Positions 8,986 to 17,573 of a stretch of DNA of 64,000 nt are shown here, piece by piece (position 1 is the stretch's first letter; every line of letters begins with the position of its first letter). A model generated the notes under the pieces. It made no database searches. It saw only the letters and a program-made list of their open reading frames with translations, and was not told the origin of the DNA. A program made the position numbers and the translations under genes. This DNA comes from an uncultured Pirellulaceae bacterium (GTDB taxonomy: Bacteria > Planctomycetota > Planctomycetia > Pirellulales > Pirellulaceae), in NCBI GenBank assembly GCA_937981585.1, contig CALJOA010000060.1:47605-111604 (forward strand), read 5' to 3'.

Positions 8986-9750
8986 CTACGATTTCGATCT
9001 GGCTTTTCGTCGCAATGGCGTGAATACATGTTGGGCCATGTAGGCGGCTTCGGCGACGAATTGATCGATCCGGTTGCGAAATATTGCAAACGCGCCGATC
9101 GCCGGAATGGCCACGATCAAACCGCCTACCGTTGTCACGAGAGCCTGGTAGATTCCCTCGGCCAACTGAGGGGCACTTGCAGTCCCTTGCGTAGCAGCGA
9201 CGCTTTGAAACGCGATGATCATTCCAATGACGGTCCCGAGCAGTCCAACCATTGGGGCAATGTTGCCGATCACGGAAAGGTACTCGATCTTTCGGAACAA
9301 CCTCGCCGATTGCTCCGCCAACGCGTCCTCGATTGACTTCTCGACAGCATTCCAACCAAAATCCAACTCCGATATTCCGTGCATCAGAACAAACGAAAGG
9401 AAACTCGGTTGGGAATTGCAGGCCTCCTGGGCTCCCTTGACGTCGCCGCTCATCAGGCAAGTCCGAACTTTGTCGCTGAGCCCTTCAGGCATCAAGTCCT
9501 TTCTACGAATCGTCATCAAGTGATCGAAGATCAAATAAGCCGCCGTAAAAGAAAGCAACAGCAGGATCAAAATCATGATCATGCCAACGATCCCACCCGA
9601 AAACAGGATCGATAGGAATCCGCCAGACGCGGCTGGACCATCTCCGTCTTGAGCCAAACAGACCGAGGGGTTCAGGCTCAGGATCGAGAAGATGATCGAC
9701 ATCCCAAGTAGACGGATTCGATTTTGCAAATTTGATAGACTTCTTGTCAT
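8986..9750 (-). CDS. MotA/TolQ/ExbB proton channel family protein
   Basis: A 254-residue inner-membrane protein of the ExbB/TolQ family. From the ATG at 9750 it begins with a signal-like hydrophobic segment ending at 'SVCLAQ', followed by three membrane helices: one near 'GGIVGMIMILILLLLSF' and a C-terminal pair containing the family's conserved 'GNIAPMVGLLGTVIGMI' and 'GLIVAIPAIGAFAIF'. Such proteins form pentameric channels with ExbD/TolR and couple proton flow to outer-membrane transport or envelope integrity. An ATG at 9792 would add 14 residues. The gene follows a TPR protein on the same strand, an arrangement common in planctomycetes, but no ExbD-type gene follows: downstream is 180 bp of noncoding DNA and then the Amt-kinase gene. 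Confidence 0.9.
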   Translation of the reverse strand: MTRSLSNLQNRIRLLGMSIIFSILSLNPSVCLAQDGDGPAASGGFLSILFSGGIVGMIMILILLLLSFTAAYLIFDHLMTIRRKDLMPEGLSDKVRTCLMSGDVKGAQEACNSQPSFLSFVLMHGISELDFGWNAVEKSIEDALAEQSARLFRKIEYLSVIGNIAPMVGLLGTVIGMIIAFQSVAATQGTASAPQLAEGIYQALVTTVGGLIVAIPAIGAFAIFRNRIDQFVAEAAYMAQHVFTPLRRKARSKS

Positions 9751-9925
9751 GCTAATTCCGCTGGGCTTGCTTCCATTGAAGCGCTTCGACATTCGGAGTT
9801 ACGTTAGTAAGGTGCATTGCTTCAATGAACGGAATTGATTCACGCCAACTTAGTTGAAGTCTATGCAAAACTATTCTTCGCATCTAGAAGAAATCTCGGT
9901 CACGATGCGTGCCGCAAAATGCTGG

Positions 9926-10993
9926 TTACTGTCTAGTTTGTTGCGCCCAAATTGTTTCGGGATACTTTGTCACCAGTTCGTTCGTGATCTCTTTGGCTTG
10001 TTTCGTCTTTCCATTATTGTGCAGCAAACTGGCACAACGATACAACGCCGCCGCCCCCAAGAAACGTTGCTCCGGAAAAAGAATCGGGATTCGCATCAGG
10101 TTAATCATCGCTTGATCCGTTTTCTGGCATTTCGACTGCGCGTCGGCGAGAACGAAATATGGTCCGGCCCGAAGTTGGCGCGGCATTTTTTCAACCAACT
10201 TTTCCCAGACTTCGGTTTGTTTGGCGCTTACATTGGTCCGGGTTCGCCAAAGCTGTGCAATGGCAACATTTCGCACGCCTGGGTCAATATCACGACTTAG
10301 TTGTTCGAGCAACCTGATGCCCTGGGCCCGTTTGGGGCCAGCCAACAACCAACTTCCCCCAATCAGCTGCACGATCGGCTGGCGAATTTCCACCCACTTT
10401 TCGGCTTGTTGCACCAACGCGTTTCCTGACCCAGACCAGGGCAGGGGGGCTAGGTGCAGAAAACGTGTCTGCGGATCCTCAGCCACAATTTCCAAGAACT
10501 GCTTGACTGCATCCTCCGGCTGATCGACGGCCAGATGAGCCTCAACCAGATGCGAACGAACAATCCGTTTCGCCCACGGCCGCGTTTCTTTCTCGACAAC
10601 ATAGTTGAGCTGCTGGATCGCAAGCTTCGCTCGACCTTGTCGCAGTTCATCTAGACCGGCTTGATAAGCATCATCCCAAACCGTTTGTACTGCGACGATG
10701 TCCGCATTGTCGATCTCCCGCTCGCGACCGGTCGATTCAAGCGTCAGTGAAATCCCGCGCCAATCAATGATTTTCCCCTGACGATTGACGATCTTCTCGG
10801 ATCCAGGCTTGCGGGTGACGACGATGTCGAGAGTCTCTTGGGCAAATGCGTTGGAAACCTGCAACGTAATCAGACAAACAATCACAAAGCCAAAGAGCCG
10901 AGCGAGAGAAGAAATTCGGAGATTTGAAGCCAAGTTAAAACTCACGCGGTGAAGAATATCCCTTGCCGATGATGCTGCTAGCCGTGCCGGCAT
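9926..10993 (-). CDS. Secreted TPR-like repeat protein
   Basis: A 355-residue protein with a long N-terminal region and a membrane-crossing signal segment ('LFGFVIVCLITLQVSNAFAQ') suggesting export to the periplasm. After about residue 55 there is a beta-rich part ('DIVVTRKPGSEKIVNRQGKI'), then helical repeats resembling tetratricopeptide repeats ('AYQAGLDELRQGRAKLAIQQL', trimmed here; 'EDAVKQFLEIVAEDPQ'; 'CASLLHNNGKTKQAKEITNE'). It probably serves as a protein-protein scaffold. It is the gene before the ExbB-like channel (132-175 bp gap, depending on the chosen start), consistent with a shared envelope complex. Specific function unknown. Confidence 0.8.
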   Translation of the reverse strand: MPARLAASSARDILHRVSFNLASNLRISSLARLFGFVIVCLITLQVSNAFAQETLDIVVTRKPGSEKIVNRQGKIIDWRGISLTLESTGREREIDNADIVAVQTVWDDAYQAGLDELRQGRAKLAIQQLNYVVEKETRPWAKRIVRSHLVEAHLAVDQPEDAVKQFLEIVAEDPQTRFLHLAPLPWSGSGNALVQQAEKWVEIRQPIVQLIGGSWLLAGPKRAQGIRLLEQLSRDIDPGVRNVAIAQLWRTRTNVSAKQTEVWEKLVEKMPRQLRAGPYFVLADAQSKCQKTDQAMINLMRIPILFPEQRFLGAAALYRCASLLHNNGKTKQAKEITNELVTKYPETIWAQQTRQ

Positions 10994-11146
10994 TCTAAGC
11001 CGACGGCGACCATTGCGCTAGAGCGTTTGAGAACATTTTCTGGCCAAGCCGCACAAACTCCATCGCCGGCCCAGCGATTGACACGTTAGGTCAACCGGTG
11101 GGATTCTATCAACGGGGTTTCTTATTGGTTTCGAAACCAAAGTGTT

Positions 11147-11222
11147 GGGACAGGATTAGCATGGTTAAAAAGATGCAGGAAGCAGTCGTATACAAATCAT
11201 GTCCATCATGTAAATCCTGTCC
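11147..11222. repeat. Imperfect inverted repeat (aatcctgtcc type)
   Basis: A left arm 'gggacaggattagcatgg' at 11147-11164 and a right arm 'ccatcatgtaaatcctgtcc' at 11203-11222 are complementary except for a few positions, with a 38-nt spacer. It lies in the 440-bp gene-free stretch 10994-11432. The arm sequence resembles a class of short palindromic intergenic repeats built on 'aatcctgt'; a weaker relative is visible near 43975-44035. The rest of the stretch shows nothing I can name beyond the promoter region of the small gene at 11433. Confidence 0.55.
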
Positions 11223-11432
11223 AAAACAAACCTGCCTTGCCAATCAAACGTTCGCCTGAATGCTGTCAGTTTTCGCTGACGGCCAGTCGATAACCAAGTT
11301 TCCACCAGCAAAACCTGTTTTTGACTGAGCCCTCAAACTTTTTCGAAAGTTCTTTTCGTTGCGTGACCAACTGTGTCACTCGTCCGCCCAATAGTACTTC
11401 CAGACCAACTCACTTGAGCAAAGGAAGTACAA

Positions 11433-11645
11433 ATGATCAAGCCACTCAACTGCCCGCAACTCTCCAGTACTAAACAGCGAACCGGACTTCAGAGCGTCAG
11501 TGATCTAATCCCAAGACTGATTCGTCAGTACGAGCTACAAGCCGAATTGATGAAGCGCCGAGCTGAGCAGGCACGTCCAGCAGTCGCGGGGGGAGCACAT
11601 GCAACAAGCTGCCCAACCCAAGCGACATTCGGCTGGGATGATTAG
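11433..11645 (+). CDS. Small hypothetical protein (70 aa)
   Basis: A 70-residue frame preceded by a good ribosome binding site ('aaaggaag', 6 nt before the ATG). The middle is a basic amphipathic helix ('LIPRLIRQYELQAELMKRRA'); the end is short and acidic ('FGWDD'). No signal peptide. The strong ribosome site and isolation in an otherwise gene-free stretch argue that it is real. No family recognised. It converges with the alpha/beta hydrolase gene. Confidence 0.55.
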   Translation: MIKPLNCPQLSSTKQRTGLQSVSDLIPRLIRQYELQAELMKRRAEQARPAVAGGAHATSCPTQATFGWDD

Positions 11646-11711
11646 GGGAGTATCTCTAAACCACGGCCATGGAGGGCCATTTTTTGACTTCGAACTGTGG
11701 CTCCAGCAGCT

Positions 11712-12509
11712 TCAGGCATCCAAAAACTTCATCAACTCCCAGTTGAACTGAACATGGTTCTCCAGCGGAGCCATGTGACCGGCATTCTCGATCTGGATAA
11801 ACCGTGATCCGGAAACCAAATCGGCGTTGCCCTTCATTTCCTCAGGCGTCGTGATCTCATCGAACTCTCCCACCACAAACAATGTTGGAATCTCGATCTC
11901 GGATAACCACGGGGTTGCGTCTGGTCTCTCTGCCATCGCCAACTGTCCTGTGGCAATCGACGCTGGATCGGTCTGAGCAATAATGCGATGAACCTCGCCA
12001 ACGATAGTTTGCTTTGACGCCGAGTCGGAATCATGAAAGAGTTTTTGCACCATCGAATCGGCAACGGGATTTGCGCCAGTCTTCATGACGCTTTGCGCAG
12101 AAATATTGCGGGCCCGTTTCACCTGCTCCGTATCGCCAGCGGCACGGGTGTCACAAGCGATCAAGTGAGAAAGCCGGTCCCGATGGTGCTTCCAGAATTG
12201 CCAGCCGACGTAACCGCCCATCGAAAGCCCACAATAAGCAACTGGCTCCGTGACACCCATAGCGTCCAGCAGTCCCGCAAGCGTATCGGCCAACCCGCGC
12301 ATCGAGATTGGAGTTTGGCTGGCAGGACTCGCCCCAAACCCCGGCAGATCGGCAGCGACAATACGAAAGCGATTTGCAAGCCCATCGATTTGATACTTCC
12401 ACATTGCATGGCTTAGTGGAAAACCATGGCCCAGTAATATCACCGGTCCGGTTCCAACGTCGACCACATTGAGACGTTTGGTACCGACGGGAATCTGTTT
12501 CGGTTCCAT
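11712..12509 (-). CDS. Alpha/beta hydrolase
   Basis: A 265-residue alpha/beta hydrolase with the full catalytic set: oxyanion region 'GHGFPLS' at 27-33, nucleophile elbow 'GLSMGG' with S96, acid D217 in 'VVGEFDEIT' and base H245 in 'ENAGHMAP'. The overall pattern is like 3-oxoadipate enol-lactonase/esterase relatives, but the substrate cannot be assigned. No signal peptide, so cytoplasmic. The gene starts 3 nt after the stop of the DUF2752 gene, so the two are probably co-transcribed with trkH upstream. Confidence 0.9.
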   Translation of the reverse strand: MEPKQIPVGTKRLNVVDVGTGPVILLGHGFPLSHAMWKYQIDGLANRFRIVAADLPGFGASPASQTPISMRGLADTLAGLLDAMGVTEPVAYCGLSMGGYVGWQFWKHHRDRLSHLIACDTRAAGDTEQVKRARNISAQSVMKTGANPVADSMVQKLFHDSDSASKQTIVGEVHRIIAQTDPASIATGQLAMAERPDATPWLSEIEIPTLFVVGEFDEITTPEEMKGNADLVSGSRFIQIENAGHMAPLENHVQFNWELMKFLDA

Positions 12510-12512
12510 CCT

Positions 12513-13052
12513 TCAAGATCCAAGTTCAGTTGAAATTTTCCAAATCCAGTTGATTGTCAAAATGACCACCACTCCAATTGGCGCCATGTAGGCCCAGGCC
12601 GTAACCAGCGGTTGCCTGCGAGCAGTCAGCCGCCAAATCTGAAACGTATGCCAGGGAATTTGCACTGCTACAAAGAAGTACACGATGAAACTGGCCGGGT
12701 TGAAATTCCACGCCCGGGAGAACTGAGCCGAGCTGATCGAAATGAACGCTCTGGTCATTCCACAGCCCGGACAGTCGATTCCAAAGAGCCGCTGAGCCGA
12801 ACAGGTCTCCGGCATTGCACTAGCAAACCCTGGCAGGAAGACCGATTTCTCGCCTTCGCTTCGCATCAAAAACGAAAGCAAAATTATGATCGCGGCCATC
12901 AAGAGAAAGAGCCAATGCAACGTCAGCTCACTGCGAACGTAGTCTGGATTCAATTCGAAACCGGATTCTTCAGCGCTAACGGAAGCAGATTGAATTGTTG
13001 GATCGGTACTCAACTTACTGGAACTTCCAATTGTTCGTCTTGTCGTTGACAT
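12513..13052 (-). CDS. DUF2752 domain membrane protein
   Basis: A 179-residue protein with a hydrophilic N-terminus (1-44), then three or four membrane helices. It contains the DUF2752 hallmark 'CPGCGMTRAF' at about 94-103, preceded by a further Cys ('ETCSAQRLFGIDCPGCG'). The family's biochemical role is unknown; the conserved cysteines may bind metal or form a disulfide. It sits between trkH (54 bp upstream) and the alpha/beta hydrolase (3 nt downstream), on the same strand. Confidence 0.9.
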   Translation of the reverse strand: MSTTRRTIGSSSKLSTDPTIQSASVSAEESGFELNPDYVRSELTLHWLFLLMAAIIILLSFLMRSEGEKSVFLPGFASAMPETCSAQRLFGIDCPGCGMTRAFISISSAQFSRAWNFNPASFIVYFFVAVQIPWHTFQIWRLTARRQPLVTAWAYMAPIGVVVILTINWIWKISTELGS

Positions 13053-13106
13053 ATTGTAGACGAAACGCGCCCATGCTCACCTCATTCCTCCGACCTCCGA
13101 CCTCAC

Positions 13107-14981
13107 TCAATCTCGCCAAAATCGTGGCGCAAAGAGAACCAGAATTGGGAATATCTCCAATCGACCAAGCATCATCAGCCAGATGAACAACGACTTGGAT
13201 AAGAAGCTGAAATTCGAATAGTTTTCCGTCGCACCGACGACGCCCAGTCCTGGCCCAACATTGTTAAGCGTCGCGGCCACCGCGCTGGCGGAATCGATCA
13301 TCTTGTTGACCGGATCCACTCCCCACGTCGAGTTTGGCTCGATCATCATCACGACCAAAAACCCGAACACAAACAACACCGCGATGAGCCCAAAATAGAC
13401 AAGGATCAAATGACGCAGCGATTGATCCTCGGCGGTCTTGCCACCAATTTTGAGCAATTGCACCTGCTTGGGTTGGTAGGCGTGGGTGATTTCCATGCTG
13501 AGAATTTTGGCAAACAAAACGTGACGGATGACCTTCACGCTTCCTGCGGCGCTTCCGGCACAACCACCGATAAACATCAAAATCAATAAGGCGGTACGGC
13601 TGAAATTGTTCCACTGATCAAAATCAGCAGTTGCGTAACCCGTCGTCGTTGTAACCGCAACGACTTGGAACATACCGTTGCGAAAGCTCTTTTCGGGCGT
13701 TGAAAAATCTTCTTCACCGTTGCCAATCCCCAAAATGATGATTATTGCCGTTACACCAAGGATCACCCAGATGTAAGTTCGAAACTCAATGTCCCTGAGT
13801 AGCGCAAGCGGATTTCCAGCGATCACAAGATACAACAACGCGAAATTCGTGCCGCCAAGCACCATGAACAGGATGACCACGTACTCGATTGCTTTGCCGT
13901 TAACGCCGCCTTCAACAAAATGCCCTAGACTCGAGTTGTAGGTACTGAACCCACCGGTAGCGACGGTCGCAAACGCATGGCAGACCGAATCGAAAATCGA
14001 CATCCCGAGAAACATCAGGATCACCGCCAACACGAAATTGAGCCCGACGTACATCGCCGCAAAAAGCCAAGCCGTATGTTGCATCCGAGCGTTCGAATTG
14101 TCTTGGGTTGGCCCGGGCATTTCGTGGCGCATCAACGCTTTGCCCGCTGAGCCTTGTCCCAGCAACACAACGAACAAAACAATAATGCCCAAGCCACCGA
14201 GAAACTGGGTGCTGTGACGCCAGAACAAAATGCAATGCGGAATCAGAAACGGATCTTCCAAATCACAAATGACCGTTGCACCGGTGGTGCTAAATCCGGA
14301 CTGCGATTCAAACATCGAATCGATCAGCCCCATTCGAACGTAGTTCATCCGGTAGTTCGACGAACGATCGGCCGGCGCATAAGGATCCTCGCCGGGCTCG
14401 GAAAGCCGCTTGGCCCAGGGTTGGCGCTGATTCAATTCACGGAAAACCTCCGGTGCATCCGTTAGCCCGGTTGCGGCGGTCAACTCGCGCTGCGACAACC
14501 CGAGTGCGTTGGAGCTTGCGATCGCATTAAGGACAGCCAACTCGGAGGCGCTGACCGGATCGGCAGCTTGCCAGCTTTTCCAAATCTTTAATCGCGGCGC
14601 TGAAACCAGAATCGTATCGGCTTCTTCGAAAACTCGAATCGACGGACCGCGACAGGTTCCACTGAGAACGTAGGGTAGGGCACCCAGTACGGTCGCCAAC
14701 ACCCAGCTAAGCCCCACCACGGCCATCGCTTCTTTGCGGTAGATCTTCGTGTCGGCATCCCGACCGTACCAATACATCCCGCCGCCGATCAACCAGCAAA
14801 TTAACGCGCTGTAAATCAACCCCCAAACCCCGTTGGCTTCGGGACGGTCAACGGTAACGCCCACAGCGGGATTGGTGTGCGCACCAATCCCAGGATCGGC
14901 CCACACGAGGCTGAAGAGCATGAACCCGCCAATCAACAGCGCGAGAATGCCAAGTAGTTTAAAGAGAAGTCGAAAGTTCAT
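13107..14981 (-). CDS. trkH: TrkH-type potassium transporter with an inserted domain
   Basis: A 624-residue membrane protein of the TrkH/KtrB superfamily, the ion-conducting subunit for K+ uptake. The four pore-loop signatures are visible: 'STTGATV' at 231-237, 'ATVATGGFS' at 338-346, 'VTTTTGYA' at 443-450 and 'NNVGPGLG' at 573-580. Normally 'LPYVLSG' leads almost directly into the first pore helix ('FESQSGFSTTG'); here about 105 residues (109-214) are inserted, including a helical stretch at about 145-185 ('LSQRELTAATGLTD') that looks like a helix-turn-helix or winged-helix fold. By topology it would lie outside the cytoplasmic membrane. No trkA/ktrA gating subunit is in the window. Co-directional with the membrane-protein gene 19 nt upstream. 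Confidence 0.93.
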   Translation of the reverse strand: MNFRLLFKLLGILALLIGGFMLFSLVWADPGIGAHTNPAVGVTVDRPEANGVWGLIYSALICWLIGGGMYWYGRDADTKIYRKEAMAVVGLSWVLATVLGALPYVLSGTCRGPSIRVFEEADTILVSAPRLKIWKSWQAADPVSASELAVLNAIASSNALGLSQRELTAATGLTDAPEVFRELNQRQPWAKRLSEPGEDPYAPADRSSNYRMNYVRMGLIDSMFESQSGFSTTGATVICDLEDPFLIPHCILFWRHSTQFLGGLGIIVLFVVLLGQGSAGKALMRHEMPGPTQDNSNARMQHTAWLFAAMYVGLNFVLAVILMFLGMSIFDSVCHAFATVATGGFSTYNSSLGHFVEGGVNGKAIEYVVILFMVLGGTNFALLYLVIAGNPLALLRDIEFRTYIWVILGVTAIIIILGIGNGEEDFSTPEKSFRNGMFQVVAVTTTTGYATADFDQWNNFSRTALLILMFIGGCAGSAAGSVKVIRHVLFAKILSMEITHAYQPKQVQLLKIGGKTAEDQSLRHLILVYFGLIAVLFVFGFLVVMMIEPNSTWGVDPVNKMIDSASAVAATLNNVGPGLGVVGATENYSNFSFLSKSLFIWLMMLGRLEIFPILVLFAPRFWRD

Positions 14982-15000
14982 TGTGCTTGGGCGTTGTGTA

Positions 15001-15501
15001 CTAACCCGAAGAGTCGAGGAATTTCTCGTCTTCAGAATTGTATTTTTGAATCATGGAGTTGATCGCCCATTTCGCTCCGACCAACAAAGCTATTGGAAAG
15101 ACAACCATGTAAATCAATGTCATCGACTTCTTTCCCACTGGATCAGAAATCGCAGTCTGCAGGTGAGTGATGAAAACCAGTACCGCAACGAATATAGCAT
15201 GGCCAAAATGCGAAAAAGGAGCCGTCTTGATGACGTATACGCCAATCAACATGCTCGCCAGCGCGGTTACGGCGACAACAATCCAAAACATCAACGGAGG
15301 AACCGCCTGCTCAGGATTGTTCGCCATGATCTCTTCTTGAGTTTCCAGCGGCAGTTTTACGAACTCGGCGAACTCGGGAAAAAAGCCCAGCCCAATCCCA
15401 AACGTCGCCGCCGCGAGCGCGACAATCACCAGAACGAACGCGGAACCCACAGTCAGAAAACTGCGGAACATCATTCCCGGTGGAAAAGGTTCTTGAGACA
15501 T
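15001..15501 (-). CDS. Hypothetical membrane protein upstream of trkH
   Basis: A 166-residue protein with four predicted membrane helices: around 'FLTVGSAFVLVIVALAAATF', 'LMFWIVVAVTALASMLIGVY', 'AIFVAVLVFITHL' and 'LIYMVVFPIALLVGAKW'. I chose the ATG at 15501 ('MSQEPFPPG'); the frame is open upstream to 15585, but that part lacks a good start. The stop is 19 nt before the trkH ATG, so the two are probably one transcript and this small protein may be a TrkH partner. Family not recognised. Confidence 0.75.
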   Translation of the reverse strand: MSQEPFPPGMMFRSFLTVGSAFVLVIVALAAATFGIGLGFFPEFAEFVKLPLETQEEIMANNPEQAVPPLMFWIVVAVTALASMLIGVYVIKTAPFSHFGHAIFVAVLVFITHLQTAISDPVGKKSMTLIYMVVFPIALLVGAKWAINSMIQKYNSEDEKFLDSSG

Positions 15502-15606
15502 ACGAGATCTAACTGGCTCCGAAAACTCGTATTCTATGCAGTCAAGCCTGACACGCAAACGTTGAAAGAGGCAAGCTACTGACATGCGACTGCTTAAACG
15601 ACATGA

Positions 15607-16275
15607 CTACTTGGTCAACGTCGCCTTGGGGCCGGTGGCAACATTGGTTGGTGGCAGCGTCTTTCTTTCAAAAACGACCATGGCATCGCAATCCCTGAGC
15701 TCCGGACTGACTGGAACCCTGAATGCAATCTGATTTCTGTCAGCCGAGAACTGATAGAAATGCTGATCCGAAGCGATCGTGCCGTCGGCCAGTCGCTCCT
15801 GAATTTGAACCAACAAGCCGTTGGGCTTGGCGTCCAGAACTCTCCACGAAGCCAACGAGCCGTCTCTCAAGATTTGACCTTGAGTCGAAATCAGCTCGAC
15901 TTCGCTTTCAAGGGTCCCGTTCTCTCGAAACTCCATCGCCATCACTGTCGAGAGAAAACTCTTCGCCTTTGCGCTGGCAACTTTTTGGTTCTCCGGATCA
16001 AGCTGACTAACCCGTTGCTCCAATTTTCGAGCATCTAGAACGGCCTTACCCAGCCAAACCCCCGCTAGAGATCGAGCGGTCAAAGCCACTGGCGCGCTGC
16101 TTGTGCCGGTAGCCGAAGCAACCACAGAAGAATCTTGAGCGACAGACGCCTCTTGGGCACCAATGTCACCTGGCTCTGAACTGGCAGTTGTCTTGGTTCC
16201 ACAACCGACTGCTCCGATTAACAATCCTAGAACTAAACAAGGGAACAGTTTTTCAATCAAAGCCAGACTCTTCAT
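15607..16275 (-). CDS. Putative lipoprotein, paralogue of the upstream gene
   Basis: A 222-residue protein with a lipoprotein signal: hydrophobic stretch then lipobox 'IGAVGC' with the modified Cys at about 25. A low-complexity Ser/Ala/Thr linker (about 30-65) precedes a domain starting 'LAGVWLGKAVL' with the beta-rich pattern 'MEFRENGTLESEVE ... SWRVLDAKPNGLLVQIQ'. The same scheme ('GQWGI ... LQFKRNGVLKTRT ... GTWKM') occurs in the gene just upstream, so the two look like diverged tandem paralogues. Such 'GxW ... F..dGt...' folds resemble lipocalin-like envelope lipoproteins. Gap to the upstream gene is 3 nt. Function unknown. Confidence 0.75.
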   Translation of the reverse strand: MKSLALIEKLFPCLVLGLLIGAVGCGTKTTASSEPGDIGAQEASVAQDSSVVASATGTSSAPVALTARSLAGVWLGKAVLDARKLEQRVSQLDPENQKVASAKAKSFLSTVMAMEFRENGTLESEVELISTQGQILRDGSLASWRVLDAKPNGLLVQIQERLADGTIASDQHFYQFSADRNQIAFRVPVSPELRDCDAMVVFERKTLPPTNVATGPKATLTK

Positions 16276-16278
16276 CTC

Positions 16279-16749
16279 TCACTGCCCATCAAATTTTGAA
16301 AACTTCAGTTTCATCGATAGTCCAGCCATATTGGGCGGAACCAGTTTGATGGTGTTCTCATCGACAAAAGTGATCTCATGCTCCGAGTTTTGCAGGTTGA
16401 TTTGACAAGAAATTGACATCAAATTTGATGCTTCATCAAATGAAGTCATTTTCCATGTCCCCGTTTTCTCTTGGTCTACGTCGCCCATACGAGTACGGGT
16501 TTTCAAGACGCCATTTCGTTTGAACTGCAGCACCATGCGCTGAGAAACCTCGGCTTCATCGGGCAGGTCAACTGAATCCTCCGCTTGATCAATCCGATTC
16601 ATCAACGCTTCAGGGGCCGCAATGCCCCATTGGCCAATCAGCCGGTTGCGATTCGAGTCACCACATCCGATGAAAGTGCAAGCAACCATTGCTGCCAGAA
16701 AGAGAAAGGCCAGGTTTGCTTGAAGGTGAATGGAGTTGGTTCGAAACAT
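16279..16749 (-). CDS. Putative lipoprotein
   Basis: A 156-residue protein from the ATG at 16749 ('MFRTNSIHLQ'); an in-frame ATG at 16779 would add ten residues. It has a signal peptide and lipobox 'CTFIGC' followed by 'GDSNRN', then a compact domain 'LIGQWGIAAPEAL ... MVLQFKRNGVL ... KTGTWKMTSF', likely a small beta-barrel. It shares this plan with the gene that follows at 3 nt, so they form a paralogous pair in one operon. Lipoprotein anchored in the cell envelope; function unknown. Confidence 0.75.
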   Translation of the reverse strand: MFRTNSIHLQANLAFLFLAAMVACTFIGCGDSNRNRLIGQWGIAAPEALMNRIDQAEDSVDLPDEAEVSQRMVLQFKRNGVLKTRTRMGDVDQEKTGTWKMTSFDEASNLMSISCQINLQNSEHEITFVDENTIKLVPPNMAGLSMKLKFSKFDGQ

Positions 16750-16930
16750 CGTTTTTCTCAGATAGTTAGTGAGCGCCATCCGCTATGGCAGTCTTTGAAT
16801 GACAGCAAATCGTTCGCATCAGGTAATCTGTCGCAATTGTACCGATTTATTTGATCACAAAAGCCTTGAGGAGCCGATAAACCAGTGACGTGTAGTTTTG
16901 CACGACAGGTTTTGGCAAGCGAGTTTGAAA

Positions 16931-17527
16931 ATGCGAAATTTCTTGATGTTGGCGTGTGTCGTTGTTTGTATTGCGTCAGTAGGTTGCTGCGGTCCGATGG
17001 GCTGTGGACCAGGATGCGGCATTCCAGTGGGCTGCAATGATTGCGATGGCCGCGGCGTCGGTCAGGTCTGCAACGAGCGACCCCTGATGAATCTTAAACG
17101 GCAACTGGTCTGCGGTAGTGGTTGCGGCGAAGCCTATGTTGGTGAGTGGATGAGCACACCTCCCGATGCCCAAGATCCCTGCTGTGGCAACCAGTGGGTT
17201 GGTGGCGCAAGCAAGTGTCGACCATTCTGTTGGGAGCGAGGAACAATTCTTCGCGGGCTCTACGGTGGTCGCTATTGTACCGGCGAGCAGTCTTCCACAC
17301 CTTGTGGCTGCGGTGTTTCGGCCTGCGGTGGTGGATGCGGCAGCCAAGTCGTCTCCGGCAGCTACATTAGCGACGACTACAATTACGTCGAGACAGGAAA
17401 CGTTGTCGCGCCATCCAGCAGTTGTTCAACCTGCGATTCAAGAAACTCAGTCGTTCCTAGAACCAGAGTCGCTCGAAAATCAAGCTCTGTTGAAGACGCG
17501 CGACTTGATCGTCGGATGTACCGCTAA
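16931..17527 (+). CDS. Cysteine-rich lipoprotein of planctomycete type
   Basis: A 198-residue exported protein starting at the ATG at 16931 ('MRNFLMLACVVVC'). The signal ends at 'ASVGC', which can serve as lipobox, and the mature part opens with a run of Cys and Gly ('CCGPMGCGPGCGIPVGC'). More Cys pairs follow ('CCGNQW', 'CRPFC', 'PCGCGVSACGGGCGS', 'SSCSTC'), roughly two dozen cysteines in all. The end is basic. Such Cys/Gly-rich small secreted proteins are common in planctomycetes and may be disulfide-linked surface components; no specific role is known to me. It is divergent from the lipoprotein pair. Confidence 0.75.
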   Translation: MRNFLMLACVVVCIASVGCCGPMGCGPGCGIPVGCNDCDGRGVGQVCNERPLMNLKRQLVCGSGCGEAYVGEWMSTPPDAQDPCCGNQWVGGASKCRPFCWERGTILRGLYGGRYCTGEQSSTPCGCGVSACGGGCGSQVVSGSYISDDYNYVETGNVVAPSSSCSTCDSRNSVVPRTRVARKSSSVEDARLDRRMYR

Positions 17528-17573
17528 AAGTACTGATCAACCGTGGTGATTGATTCAGTTTCCTAACCTAACG

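Noticed and set aside
14833..15582. 249-codon plus-strand frame opposite trkH and the small membrane protein
   Set aside because: Composition is Arg/His/Gln-rich as expected from antisense of membrane-protein codons; no start signal.
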